Part shown: positions 1-7,449 of the stretch, piece by piece | Numbering within the stretch: the stretch's first letter is position 1 | How the letters are laid out: every line of letters starts with the position of its first letter | Assembly (NCBI GenBank): GCA_031267055.1 | Contig: JAIRZV010000054.1 | Location: forward strand, 1 to 9,178 | DNA: 9,178 nt | Direction of reading: 5' to 3' | Source of the DNA: Candidatus Margulisiibacteriota bacterium | GTDB taxonomy: Bacteria > Margulisbacteria > Termititenacia > Termititenacales > Termititenacaceae | Translations under genes and position numbers: made by a program | Notes under the pieces: model-generated | What the model was told of the DNA's origin: nothing | Seen by the model: the letters and a program-made list of their open reading frames with translations, nothing else | Database searches by the model: none

Positions 1-1076
1 GTGCGAATAAAACTGCGCAGGAAAAGATAAACCACAATAATAGTCAGCAGTCCGCCAAACAGCAGCGAAGAACTGACGCTCTGAATTGAATTGACAATAT
101 AGTAGGACTGATTATTGACCACGCTGACTTTGACATCCGGCGGAATAATTCCATTCTCCTGCAGCTCGGCTATTTTTTTCTGCACCGCACTGCAGACTTC
201 CACAGTGTTGGCGTTGGGCTGCTTGATAAAACTCATCAAAACCGAAGGCGTTTGATTGATACGCACCATGACACGCTGATCGCTGCTGGTGTCCACGACC
301 TGCGCCAATTGATTGAGATAGATCGGCGTGCCTTCGCGGTTGGCGACAATGACACGGCGCACATCGTCGAGCGAAGCGTATTTGGCGGAAAGCCGCACAG
401 TCAGCTCCTGATCGCCACTCGTGATATAGCCGCCGGGGAGATTGACGTTTTCCTCGGCCAGCCGCCGGACGATCTGCGCGGCGGAAATTTCGTAACGCTC
501 CAACAGGCGCGGATCAAAAATCACTTTGATCTCACGGAATCTTCCGCCGCTAACCGTGATCGACGCCAGTCCCGGAATGCCGGTAAAAAACTCCGACAAT
601 TCGCGGTCAGCCCAGCGGTTCATCTCTATCTCGCCGCGCTGCGCCGAAGAAAAGCCGACTTCCAGCACCGGCATTTGTGAAGGATCGGCTTTGCCGACGG
701 TTGGCCGGTCGGCGTCGTCGGGCAGATTGTTGAGGCGATCCAGGCGCGCGCGGACGTCGTTGAGCGCCACCTCCATATCCTTGCGGTAATCAAAATAAAC
801 ATTGGTCAGCGAGACTCCTTCGCGCGCGGTCGACACCACGCGTATCGCGTCTTCGGCCGAGGCCACCGCCGCTTCCACCCGCCGCGTGATATTGGTCTCG
901 ATTTCCTCCGGCGACGCGCCTTCCCAGGACACACGCACATTGATCTGCGGATAAATAATGCGTGGCAGCATATCGATGGATTGTTCGCGCAGGAAAAAAA
1001 CACCCAGTCCGCAAAACAACGTGGCGATAACCAGCGTGCCGATAATTCTTTTGATCGCTATTTTGCTGATGTTCAC
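1..1076 (-). CDS. RND-family efflux pump, N-terminal part (runs off left edge)
   Basis: This is the first 358 codons of an inner-membrane RND (resistance-nodulation-division) transporter, which uses the proton gradient to drive substrates out through a TolC-type channel. Residues 11-29 form the first membrane helix. They are followed by a porter region with GASPEEIET (53-61), a segment NDVRARLDRLNNLP (106-119) leading to DRPTV (123-127), and QPNANTVEV (286-294), the family's usual P-x-A-N-T/A region. A second membrane helix begins near 337 and ends in VVYLFLRSF (348-356), which matches the AcrB-type segment after the first porter half. The rest of the roughly 1000-residue protein lies outside the window. 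The start is GTG at 1076, overlapping the TolC stop as GTGA and preceded by GGAGAAA. This points to translational coupling with the channel gene. The family is clear. The subclass (hydrophobic/amphiphilic export or other) and the substrate are not. Confidence 0.93.
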   Translation of the reverse strand, partial: MNISKIAIKRIIGTLVIATLFCGLGVFFLREQSIDMLPRIIYPQINVRVSWEGASPEEIETNITRRVEAAVASAEDAIRVVSTAREGVSLTNVYFDYRKDMEVALNDVRARLDRLNNLPDDADRPTVGKADPSQMPVLEVGFSSAQRGEIEMNRWADRELSEFFTGIPGLASITVSGGRFREIKVIFDPRLLERYEISAAQIVRRLAEENVNLPGGYITSGDQELTVRLSAKYASLDDVRRVIVANREGTPIYLNQLAQVVDTSSDQRVMVRINQTPSVLMSFIKQPNANTVEVCSAVQKKIAELQENGIIPPDVKVSVVNNQSYYIVNSIQSVSSSLLFGGLLTIIVVYLFLRSFIR

Positions 1077-2323
1077 AAACTTTCTCCTAACAGCCGTTTT
1101 AATTCAACGGCCTTGAGATTGTAATCCAGAGCGCTGTCCAGCTGGCTGATCTTAGCCTGCAACGCCGTCTGCTCGGCGTCGAGCAGTTGTTTGCTGTTGG
1201 CCGTGTAACTTTGTCCGCGTCTTTGATACAAGATCAAACTGCTTTCCGCTTTGTGCATATTTTGGACGGTTAATTTTATTTTCTTTTCAGCCGTTCGCAA
1301 CGCGGACGAAACATCAGAATATTTTATCAATTCGTTTCTGGACAACAATTCAGCGTTCAACAAAGCTTGCTCATGCGCCTTAACAGTCTGCTCGACTTGT
1401 TTCGGCGTTTTAAAAAAATCAAATAAAAGCATTTGCAGGGAAATTCCCCATTGCGAATAAGTCGTCTCATCTTTAGGAAAAGTTTCGCCCCACTCTACAC
1501 CCGTATACGCCTGCAAATTGACCTGCGGCCAGTAAGCGCTCGCGGCGGATTTTACGGCAATTTCCCGCTGACGCGCCGTCAACGTTGCCAATCTATGTGC
1601 ATAATTATTTTCCACTTTAGCAAGCACATCTTCCGGCAGAGCAACATTTAAGGTCGGTTCGGCGGCAAAAATAAATTCGCGCGGTTCGTCATCTTTATAA
1701 AGTTTTACCGGCAGGCTGGTCGACAAATTGTCCAGCAAATTGCGCGCCTGCCACCAAACCAACTCCGCACTGTCCACGGCGATCTCCACATTACCCAACT
1801 GCACTTCTATTTGCAGCAAATCCTCTGGCCTCGGCAATCTGGTCTGCTCGGCCAGTTGTTTGGATCTATTATAGTAGGCGCGCAAATTATTCAGCGATTG
1901 CGCATTTGCCGACATAATTTCCTGCGCGTGCCAGAGCCGGTAATACGCCGCCGCCACATCGAGCGACAGCTCCTGCTTAACTTTTGCCAACTCCAGCTCG
2001 GCCTGCCGCAACTCCAGCCCGGCCAGCTCGCGGTCGTGCCAGTATTTGCCGCCAACAAAAAGCGGCTGATTGAGCACGAGCGAGGCATTGTAATCGTCTG
2101 TCTCCGTACGCAACCGCGTATAACCGGCATTCAACCCAATATTGGGCAGCAGCGTCGCGGTCTTGACCCAAACTTTGGCGAGCATTTCCTCGACTTTTAA
2201 TTCCTGAATTTTGACAGTTTCATTATTGGCCAAAGCCGTATCGATAGATTCGCGCAGAGAAAGTTCCGCGGCAAAAACAAATGTAAGCAACATTAAAAAT
2301 ACGAGAAAAAACAGCCTGAGCAT
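1073..2323 (-). CDS. TolC-like outer-membrane efflux protein
   Basis: This is a 416-residue outer-membrane factor of the OEP/TolC family, the exit duct of tripartite efflux or type I secretion. A signal peptide is visible (MLRLFFLVFLML..., likely cleavage at VFA-A, residues 16-19). Two related halves follow, each with long amphipathic helices. The first has LSLRESIDTALANN (21-34), then a strand-like segment with NASLVLNQPLF and a long coiled region rich in E, L, Q and A. The second half has SAASAYWPQVNLQAYTG and WGISLQMLLFDFF, the typical paired beta segments. The length is usual for the family. The stop codon overlaps the start of the RND pump. There is no Shine-Dalgarno sequence before the ATG; a TATAAT box lies six bases from it, so the mRNA may be leaderless. 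A tandem 11-bp repeat upstream suggests control by a response regulator. The partner adaptor gene is not in the window. Family assignment is confident; the substrate is unknown. Confidence 0.93.
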   Translation of the reverse strand: MLRLFFLVFLMLLTFVFAAELSLRESIDTALANNETVKIQELKVEEMLAKVWVKTATLLPNIGLNAGYTRLRTETDDYNASLVLNQPLFVGGKYWHDRELAGLELRQAELELAKVKQELSLDVAAAYYRLWHAQEIMSANAQSLNNLRAYYNRSKQLAEQTRLPRPEDLLQIEVQLGNVEIAVDSAELVWWQARNLLDNLSTSLPVKLYKDDEPREFIFAAEPTLNVALPEDVLAKVENNYAHRLATLTARQREIAVKSAASAYWPQVNLQAYTGVEWGETFPKDETTYSQWGISLQMLLFDFFKTPKQVEQTVKAHEQALLNAELLSRNELIKYSDVSSALRTAEKKIKLTVQNMHKAESSLILYQRRGQSYTANSKQLLDAEQTALQAKISQLDSALDYNLKAVELKRLLGESL

Positions 2324-2328
2324 AAAGT

Positions 2329-2334
2329 ATTATA
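2329..2334 (-). promoter_or_regulatory. -10 box (TATAAT) of the tolC-RND operon
   Basis: A perfect TATAAT reads on the minus strand six bases before the ATG at 2323. Transcription would be expected to start at about 2322-2323, that is at the start codon. No good -35 was found; the best hexamer at 17-18 bp spacing is TGGAAC (3 of 6). A weak -35 with a nearby direct repeat fits an activator-dependent promoter, but this is inference. Confidence 0.55.
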
Positions 2335-2363
2335 CAATTTTAAAATGGAAAAGTTCCAGACTA

Positions 2364-2385
2364 ATTTCGTTAAGATTCCGTTAAG
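2364..2385 (-). repeat. Tandem 11-bp direct repeat, candidate response-regulator site
   Basis: On the minus strand CTTAACGGAAT is followed directly by CTTAACGAAAT (10 of 11 bases the same). It lies immediately after the stop of the HPP gene. Relative to the predicted start of the tolC transcript it spans about -63 to -42. PhoB/OmpR-family regulators bind head-to-tail half-sites with 11-bp spacing at such positions. CTTAAC half-sites resemble those reported for Pho boxes in cyanobacteria. The repeat is seen directly; the regulator is inference. Confidence 0.5.
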
Positions 2386-2388
2386 TTA

Positions 2389-2865
2389 TTAGGCCAAATC
2401 TTTCAGCCAGCGTTTGGTTAATTCCTTGACCAGACAGACTACAGAAATATTGATCAAGGCCAGCGCGGACACGGCCAGTGGTCTGGGCGAGAAAAACACG
2501 CCCAGAGCCAGCGAGGTGCCGGGCGCGTGTCGGCTATGCACGATCAGGATCAAAAATATCGCCAGAAAAACCACTCCGGCGGTCCAGAAAGAAACCGGAA
2601 CTTCCGGCCAAAAATGTTTCAGCGCGGCAAACAACAAGCCAACCAGCGCGCCGCAAAAATAACCGCCGAGCAAATTGCGCGGAGCGGACTGCGGCTGATG
2701 CGGAAAAACCGCCAGGGTAAAGATCGAGGAACCCAGCGACAAATTGATCAGTCCGGAAAAAAGCCGGCTGCCCTGAAAAAACAGCAGGCTGACCAGCGCC
2801 GCCGCGCCCAAAGGCTGTCCTATATAATACGGCCAGTTTTTAAAAAAATTATTTCTTATGCTCAC
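2389..2865 (-). CDS. HPP-family integral membrane protein
   Basis: This 158-residue, strongly hydrophobic protein has about five membrane segments (roughly 17-31, 36-54, 66-82, 92-110 and 118-146). It carries two HPP-family signatures: QSAPRNLLGGYFCGALVG (59-76), matching the family's 'QPRN-LGGH--SALVG' block, and HAPGTSLALG (113-122), corresponding to the HPP-A block, with the second residue changed from P to A. Members of the family in chloroplasts and cyanobacteria have been linked to nitrite transport; most bacterial members have no known function. The start is GTG at 2865, chosen because GAGGAA (2876-2871) lies six bases before it and because it is the first start in the open frame. It lies 48 bases after trxB in the same direction and is probably co-transcribed, although a TATAAT on the minus strand (2895-2890) could provide its own promoter. 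Lysine-rich cytoplasmic C-terminus. Confidence 0.8.
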   Translation of the reverse strand: MSIRNNFFKNWPYYIGQPLGAAALVSLLFFQGSRLFSGLINLSLGSSIFTLAVFPHQPQSAPRNLLGGYFCGALVGLLFAALKHFWPEVPVSFWTAGVVFLAIFLILIVHSRHAPGTSLALGVFFSPRPLAVSALALINISVVCLVKELTKRWLKDLA

Positions 2866-2913
2866 CGGTATTCCTCTTTCTGTCAGAAAATTATAAAAAG
2901 AAAAATTTGCCGC

Positions 2914-3894
2914 TTAAATTTTTAATTCCTGCAGATATTTTTCAGCCATAGTCGCGGCCACCGCGCCGTCCGCCGCGGCGGTCACCAGCTGGCGCAGCTC
3001 TTTGGCGCGTACATCGCCCGCCGCAAAAAATCCAGCGACATTTGTCCGCGTGTCCTCGCCGGCCGCAATAAAACCGTCCTCGGTCAACTGGATAAATCCT
3101 TTGAGCATCTGCGTATTCGGCTCGATGCCGATGTAGACAAACACTCCATTGCAGGACAGAATTTCCGCTTCGCCAGTCAGCACATTTTTTAATCTCACGC
3201 CGGTCAACGCACCGCTCTCGCCTACTATCTCCGTGGCAACATACGGGGTTTTAAAAATAATATTTTCGCGCGCGCGCACCCTGTCCAGGAGGATTTTGTC
3301 CGCGCGAAAACCGGCGCGGCGGTGAACAATAGTTACAGACCGCGCCAGTGAGCTCAAGTACAACGCTTCCTGCACAGCGGTATTGCCGCCGCCGATCACC
3401 ACAACATTTTTTTGTTTGTAAAAAGGCCCGTCGCAGGTCGCACAGTAGGACACGCCGCGGCCGCGGAATTCCTGTTCACCGGTCACGCCGAGCTGGCGCG
3501 GATTTGCGCCTGCCGCGTAAATAACCGTCCGACTCGCTAAAATCTTGCCGCTGTCCAGCGTCGTCCAAAAAATATTCCCGGTCTGTTTGAATTGATTGGC
3601 TATGCCGTACTCGATCCTCACGCCGATTTTTTCGACTTGCTTTTGCAATAAATTTCCCAGCTCCAATCCGCTGATCGAGCTTTGCGTCGGCCAATTTTCG
3701 ACTAACTCCGAAGTGGTGATCGTGCCGCCCGGGATTTGCGGCTCCAGCACCAGCGCGTTTAAGCCAGCACGCCCCGCGTAAATCGCCGCGGTCAGACCGG
3801 CAAAACCACCGCCGATGATGAGCGTGTCGAGAACATCGCCGGACTGCACTGCCGTCTCGGATCGCGTTTCGGTTTGAGTTTGCATGACGCGCAT
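2914..3894 (-). CDS. trxB: Thioredoxin reductase (NADPH, FAD, CxxC)
   Basis: This 326-residue low-molecular-weight thioredoxin reductase passes electrons from NADPH through FAD and a cysteine pair to thioredoxin in the cytoplasm. The FAD-binding motif GGGFAG is at 28-33, the redox pair CATC at 151-154, the NADPH motif GGGNTA at 168-173, HRR for the NADPH 2'-phosphate at 191-193, and the second FAD contact AAGDVR at 291-296. All key residues are present. The N-terminus is about 20 residues longer than usual if translation begins at the first ATG. Alternatives are ATG at 3885 or GTG at 3849 (residue 16), which gives a more typical start. None has a strong Shine-Dalgarno sequence, but GATAAT lies so that transcription would start at the 3894 ATG itself, which favours that start as a leaderless one. 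No thioredoxin gene lies in the window. The HPP gene follows in the same direction. Confidence 0.93.
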   Translation of the reverse strand: MRVMQTQTETRSETAVQSGDVLDTLIIGGGFAGLTAAIYAGRAGLNALVLEPQIPGGTITTSELVENWPTQSSISGLELGNLLQKQVEKIGVRIEYGIANQFKQTGNIFWTTLDSGKILASRTVIYAAGANPRQLGVTGEQEFRGRGVSYCATCDGPFYKQKNVVVIGGGNTAVQEALYLSSLARSVTIVHRRAGFRADKILLDRVRARENIIFKTPYVATEIVGESGALTGVRLKNVLTGEAEILSCNGVFVYIGIEPNTQMLKGFIQLTEDGFIAAGEDTRTNVAGFFAAGDVRAKELRQLVTAAADGAVAATMAEKYLQELKI

Positions 3895-3900
3895 AATAAC

Positions 3901-3906
3901 ATTATC
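3901..3906 (-). promoter_or_regulatory. Candidate -10 box of trxB
   Basis: GATAAT on the minus strand ends seven bases from the ATG at 3894, placing the predicted transcription start on the A of the start codon. No convincing -35 is present at 16-18 bp. The call rests on one hexamer and on the missing Shine-Dalgarno sequence. Confidence 0.35.
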
Positions 3907-3914
3907 AAACAGGG

Positions 3915-3944
3915 TTGTCTGTCTTCATTAGTAGCACCTATAAT
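3915..3944 (+). promoter_or_regulatory. Candidate upstream promoter towards the lipoprotein gene
   Basis: TTGTCT (3915-3920), an 18-bp spacer and a perfect TATAAT (3939-3944) are oriented rightward in the divergent intergenic region. Transcription would start near 3951, giving a leader of about 80 bases to the gene at 4031. It may act in addition to the closer promoter at 3969-3997. Confidence 0.4.
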
Positions 3945-3968
3945 TTGGCACTTACTATTTGGTTTTAT

Positions 3969-3997
3969 TTGCGCAAATCAAGCTGGTTAGTTATAAT
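3969..3997 (+). promoter_or_regulatory. Candidate proximal promoter of the lipoprotein gene
   Basis: TTGCGC (3969-3974), a 17-bp spacer and TATAAT (3992-3997) predict a start near 4004 and a leader of about 27 bases. This leader carries the Shine-Dalgarno sequence AGGAG at 4021-4025, five bases before the ATG. Only three of six bases match in the -35 box. Confidence 0.5.
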
Positions 3998-4030
3998 TTA
4001 AGCTCAATTAAATACATTTAAGGAGACTTA

Positions 4031-4882
4031 ATGAAACAATTATTAACTTTGTTCTTGGTGATCCTGTTTTTGAGCGGCTGTAAATCGTCTTATTACCGCA
4101 CCACGCTGGACACCAGCGGAAAAGAACCTCAATTTATTGTAAGCATTTTATCCGTAGAAGATGAGGAGGAAAAAGAAAGTTTAAAAAAAGTAGGCTATAC
4201 CGCCGGCGGGAACATCAACGACCTCAAAAGCTATCTGGAACAAAATGTCTATATAATTTTTCCCAATTGGCTGGCGGACAAATTTAAATTGTCTTCTAAC
4301 GAGGGGATTTTCTTGGTGGACAAAAACAATCAACTCCATCATATAGCCAAAAATTATTTGGAAAATAAAAATCGTGACGGCGAGCAATTAAAAATCTCCG
4401 AAATAACCGCGGATAAGGCTTATGAACTGAGTTTGCCGCTGGAAAACATCGCCGATCCACTGGACATCAACGCTTTGGTTATTTTGTATAATACCAATCC
4501 CTGGTATGAATGGCTGGACCCAACCAATATTTTGCATGATGACAGCAATGTGGCAAAGATCGTCTATATGCCGCTTATCGCCACGAACACGGAAAATCTT
4601 AAAACGCTGCATTATAGTTTGAACACCGCCGAGGCTATCGAGGCCGATTTGGGTAGCGGCTTGATCCCTTTCTTTGGCTTGTTTAATTTCAACACGTCTA
4701 AGACGCCGGAAATAGCGCTGGCCAAAGTTTTTGACAAAGGTTATCCCAATAATTGGGGTAGTAACTTTATAATTCCGTTTGGCGGGATATTCAATGAGAA
4801 CCATTCCGAGAAAATTGCCGGTCAGCGGCCGGTAACTGACTTTTTTACTGATTCGCTATCCAATTTACAACACCCTTGGTAA
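4031..4882 (+). CDS. Lipoprotein of unknown function
   Basis: I do not recognise this 283-residue protein. It begins with a lipoprotein signal (MKQLLTLFLVILF, then LSGC at 14-17), so Cys17 should be lipidated. The residue after it is Lys rather than Asp, which in proteobacteria would favour the outer membrane. The mature part is soluble-looking, with alternating strands and loops. It is rich in Asn, Asp, Tyr and Trp (NTNPWYEWLDPTN near 154-166, NWGSNFIIPFGG near 241-252) and has a Gly/Phe-rich patch, LIPFFGLFNF. There is no cysteine pair and no repeat that I can see. The Shine-Dalgarno AGGAG and ATG spacing are good. The gene is transcribed divergently from trxB. It and the following gene look more AT-rich than the efflux and rluD-coaX blocks, which may reflect a different history. 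Confidence 0.85.
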   Translation: MKQLLTLFLVILFLSGCKSSYYRTTLDTSGKEPQFIVSILSVEDEEEKESLKKVGYTAGGNINDLKSYLEQNVYIIFPNWLADKFKLSSNEGIFLVDKNNQLHHIAKNYLENKNRDGEQLKISEITADKAYELSLPLENIADPLDINALVILYNTNPWYEWLDPTNILHDDSNVAKIVYMPLIATNTENLKTLHYSLNTAEAIEADLGSGLIPFFGLFNFNTSKTPEIALAKVFDKGYPNNWGSNFIIPFGGIFNENHSEKIAGQRPVTDFFTDSLSNLQHPW

Positions 4883-4888
4883 AACTTT

Positions 4889-4905
4889 ACAGTAAACTGT
4901 TTTTT
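4889..4905 (+). terminator. Weak candidate terminator after the lipoprotein gene
   Basis: A short stem ACAG/CTGT with a four-base TAAA loop is followed by a run of six T (4900-4905), seven bases after the stop codon. The stem is only four pairs, so it would be a weak intrinsic terminator at best. Confidence 0.25.
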
Positions 4906-4914
4906 AACTGGATT

Positions 4915-4944
4915 TTGCACTAACGTCTGTTTTCGTGCTATACA
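4915..4944 (+). promoter_or_regulatory. Candidate promoter of the 4960 gene
   Basis: TTGCAC (4915-4920), an 18-bp spacer and TATACA (4939-4944) predict a start near 4951. This would leave a leader of only about nine bases, just containing AAGG (4951-4954) before the GTG at 4960. Both boxes are imperfect. Confidence 0.35.
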
Positions 4945-4959
4945 TACACCAAGGTATGC

Positions 4960-6459
4960 GTGTTTATGTTAACTAAACTCGTCAAATATAAAGAATATTT
5001 TGAGACTGCGTTTCATCGGGCGGCGCAGGCCGATTTGGACAGGATTTTTTACGATGCCTCAACCGGCAAACTTTTTCAAAATTATATAGAAGAACTGCGT
5101 CAAGAAGAGGCTGATCTGGAATTTTATATTATGCTCGGAAAAATAACCGGCAAGCCGCTCACCGAGGAAACCCGCTATCTTTACGAAGAGTCCGCTGTGC
5201 GGGAGATGCTGGGAAAACACGGCTTGGCCGACATATTTGACAAGCTTTTTACCCGCCGCTACAAAGGCTACTGCTGGATACGCTCGCAGTCCCTGCATCC
5301 CGAGCCGCTGGAAAAAATCCTCTTTGATCTGGTCAAGCATTATCAAGAAAATAACGATATTGGCAAATTGCTGAAAGCCAGCCGCGTCCTAAAACTGTTG
5401 GAGGAAAAATCGGTCAATACTACGCTCAAAGCGGCTAAAAAACAGATAAATGAACGTCAAAGAGCGCTCATTAATTTTTTTATCGCGCGCTGCCAGCAGA
5501 AAAAAATCAGTCTGCCCAAATCTATATTTGGCGCTGACCAGCTGGCCGCGGACGAAGAGCCTAGCGCGGAAATGCTGGAGTTTTTGCAAACCCTGATCCG
5601 GATCTACAATGAAAAAGATTCTCTGCTGCTTATCAACCCTTATGGCAGACAAATGCTCCTCAACAATGCTATTTATTATGAAAATTCCTGGCCGCTCGAG
5701 CGCCTGCTTGAGGATTTTCCCGTCCTAAAAACCCCGGCCACTGAATTTTTTTCTCAATACAAAGTCACTTTCCGCAAGCAAGATATTTCTAATTATTCGC
5801 AAACATTTGACTTGTTTTTCGAGCGGATCAGTCCCACTCACGCCGTGCCCAAACTGAATACCTTAAACCAAGAGAAAATTCTTTTGCGCTGCTTTGACAG
5901 GGGAATGCGCAAAAATTTTATTGACCTGCTGCACGACATGCAGGACATGCGCCGTACTGAGCTTAAACGCCGTGGCGTGCGGCGGATCAAGACGCTAAAT
6001 GAAGCTTTGGCTTCTTTTTTGCCGAAAATTTTGTCCGAAAAACCAATGTACCTTTTACGCGCTGGCGAAAAATATCAGGAGTGGCGGCAGGTCGCGCCGG
6101 AATACGACGCCAAACTGCGGCAATGGCTGTCCGCGGAAAACCTGCCGGACAAACTCCAGAATTACTGGGAGTCCCTTAACTTGAGAGAAATTTATCGCTA
6201 TTATTTCCGTTATCGCGACACCAACGCGGCTTTGCCGTGGGACAAGCAACTCACGCGCGATTTTATTCAAGAAAGTTTTGCCCGGCAGCAGCCTCCCGAA
6301 AATATTAGGGTTGTCTATGATAATTATAAGTTCGACAATAAAAACGCCAATGTGCTCTTTGCCCTTTATGCTTTTTTCAGTAATCCCGAAGGCTTCCAGA
6401 AATACCGCGCCATGTTGACAGTAAAACGCCACAACACCAAGCCGCCATTTTTACCCTAA
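4960..6459 (+). CDS. Large helical protein of unknown function
   Basis: I do not recognise this protein of about 499 residues. It has no signal peptide or membrane segment. It is rich in Lys, Arg, Glu, Leu, Tyr and Phe, and almost all of it looks helical. Examples are the amphipathic stretches FQNYIEELRQEEADLEFY near the N-terminus and FIDLLHDMQDMRRTELKRR near the middle, the latter followed by a basic patch (RRGVRRIK). Aromatic-rich segments occur near the C-terminus (REIYRYYFRYRD). No catalytic motif, nucleotide-binding loop or metal site is evident. It is most likely a cytoplasmic scaffold-like or binding protein, but that is a guess from composition. The start may be GTG at 4960 (AAGG five bases before) or ATG at 4966, two codons later. 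It follows the unknown lipoprotein by 77 bases, probably with its own promoter. Confidence 0.8.
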   Translation: MFMLTKLVKYKEYFETAFHRAAQADLDRIFYDASTGKLFQNYIEELRQEEADLEFYIMLGKITGKPLTEETRYLYEESAVREMLGKHGLADIFDKLFTRRYKGYCWIRSQSLHPEPLEKILFDLVKHYQENNDIGKLLKASRVLKLLEEKSVNTTLKAAKKQINERQRALINFFIARCQQKKISLPKSIFGADQLAADEEPSAEMLEFLQTLIRIYNEKDSLLLINPYGRQMLLNNAIYYENSWPLERLLEDFPVLKTPATEFFSQYKVTFRKQDISNYSQTFDLFFERISPTHAVPKLNTLNQEKILLRCFDRGMRKNFIDLLHDMQDMRRTELKRRGVRRIKTLNEALASFLPKILSEKPMYLLRAGEKYQEWRQVAPEYDAKLRQWLSAENLPDKLQNYWESLNLREIYRYYFRYRDTNAALPWDKQLTRDFIQESFARQQPPENIRVVYDNYKFDNKNANVLFALYAFFSNPEGFQKYRAMLTVKRHNTKPPFLP

Positions 6460-6568
6460 CAACTTCTAATAATCCGTTACTCGCATCTTCTTACGTATTA
6501 TAGATCAAGGTTTTGCATCCACTCAAAAGTTTCAATCAGAAAAAATAAATCTTTCTCGCATTTTGCGC

Positions 6569-6574
6569 TACAAT
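6569..6574 (+). promoter_or_regulatory. Candidate -10 box of the rluD-coaX operon
   Basis: TACAAT lies eight bases before the ATG at 6583, predicting a transcript start near 6581 and a leader of about two bases. No Shine-Dalgarno sequence precedes this ATG. No clear -35 is seen. The rest of the 123-bp gap (6460-6582) is AT-rich with no terminator stem that I can find. Confidence 0.4.
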
Positions 6575-6582
6575 AACCGCCT

Positions 6583-7449
6583 ATGCGTCAACGCCTCGAT
6601 AAATGGATAATGAGCCGGCACAGCATCAGTCGTACGTTGGCGGCGAGCCTGATCGACCGCGGTTTGGTTGTCTGCGCGGGGCGGAAATTAAAAAATTCTC
6701 TACAGCTGACCGAGGCAGAATTTGCGCAATACCGCGTGACCATACCGCCGGCGCAAAAGACGGATATCAAAGCGCAGGATATTCCGCTGCAAATAATCTA
6801 TGAGGACGCAGACCTCATCGTGGTGCACAAGCCCGTCGGTCTGGTCGTGCATCCGGCCTGCGGCAATCCAGACAACACGCTGGTCAATGCGCTGCTCTAT
6901 CATTGCCGCGACTTGTCGGGACTCAATGGTCAAGAGCGGCCTGGCATCGTGCACCGCCTCGACAAAGACACCGAGGGGTTGCTCGTCGCCGCCAAGTATG
7001 ACGCGGCGCATAAATTTTTGAGCAAGCAATTTGAGAAACATACGATCACCCGCAAATATCTGGCTTTGGCCGCCGGCAATATCGTCAAGGACTACGGCGT
7101 GATTTCCGGCAATCTCAACCGCAGCCGGCAAGACAGAAAAAAAATCGCCGTGGTTTCCAGCGGCGGCAAAAAAGCCGTGACCCATTACAAAGTCTTGAAG
7201 CGTTTCAACAGCATGACGCTCATCGAGGTGGAGCTGGAAACCGGCCGCACGCATCAGATCCGCGCGCATCTGGCCTACATCTGCCACCCGCTGATCGGCG
7301 ATCCGGTGTATAATGCCGATTATCGGCAAAAAAACACGCATCAATGTTTGATCGCTTACCGGCTGGGATTCATTCACCCTCGGACGAAAAAATATATAGA
7401 GTTTGACGCGGAGCTGCCAAAATGGGCAAAGAAAGCAGAACATTTTTAA
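6583..7449 (+). CDS. RluA/RluD-family 23S rRNA pseudouridine synthase
   Basis: This 288-residue enzyme converts uridines in large-subunit rRNA to pseudouridine. An S4 RNA-binding domain occupies about residues 1-50 (QRLDKWIMSRHSISRTLA, then DRGLVV). The catalytic domain shows VVHKPVGLVVHPACGN (80-95), the active-site motif GIVHRLDKDTEGLLVAAK (121-138) with catalytic Asp127, and GRTHQIRAHL (221-230) followed by HPLIGDPVYN. The S4 domain plus this catalytic core is the RluD-type arrangement. RluD modifies helix 69 of 23S rRNA, but paralogues with other targets share the layout, so I leave the symbol blank. The residue after DT in the active-site motif is Glu, where Ser or Thr is usual. It is the first gene of a tight three-gene operon; its TAA directly abuts the ATG of the next gene. 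Confidence 0.93.
   Translation: MRQRLDKWIMSRHSISRTLAASLIDRGLVVCAGRKLKNSLQLTEAEFAQYRVTIPPAQKTDIKAQDIPLQIIYEDADLIVVHKPVGLVVHPACGNPDNTLVNALLYHCRDLSGLNGQERPGIVHRLDKDTEGLLVAAKYDAAHKFLSKQFEKHTITRKYLALAAGNIVKDYGVISGNLNRSRQDRKKIAVVSSGGKKAVTHYKVLKRFNSMTLIEVELETGRTHQIRAHLAYICHPLIGDPVYNADYRQKNTHQCLIAYRLGFIHPRTKKYIEFDAELPKWAKKAEHF

Noticed and set aside
4388..4804. 138-codon minus-strand open frame within the lipoprotein gene
   Set aside because: It is opposite a gene with a good Shine-Dalgarno sequence and lipobox, and has no start signal or motif.
6700..7443. Long (247-codon) open frame on the minus strand opposite the pseudouridine synthase
   Set aside because: It lies fully inside a gene with clear catalytic motifs and shows no motif of its own. 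It is a codon-bias shadow.
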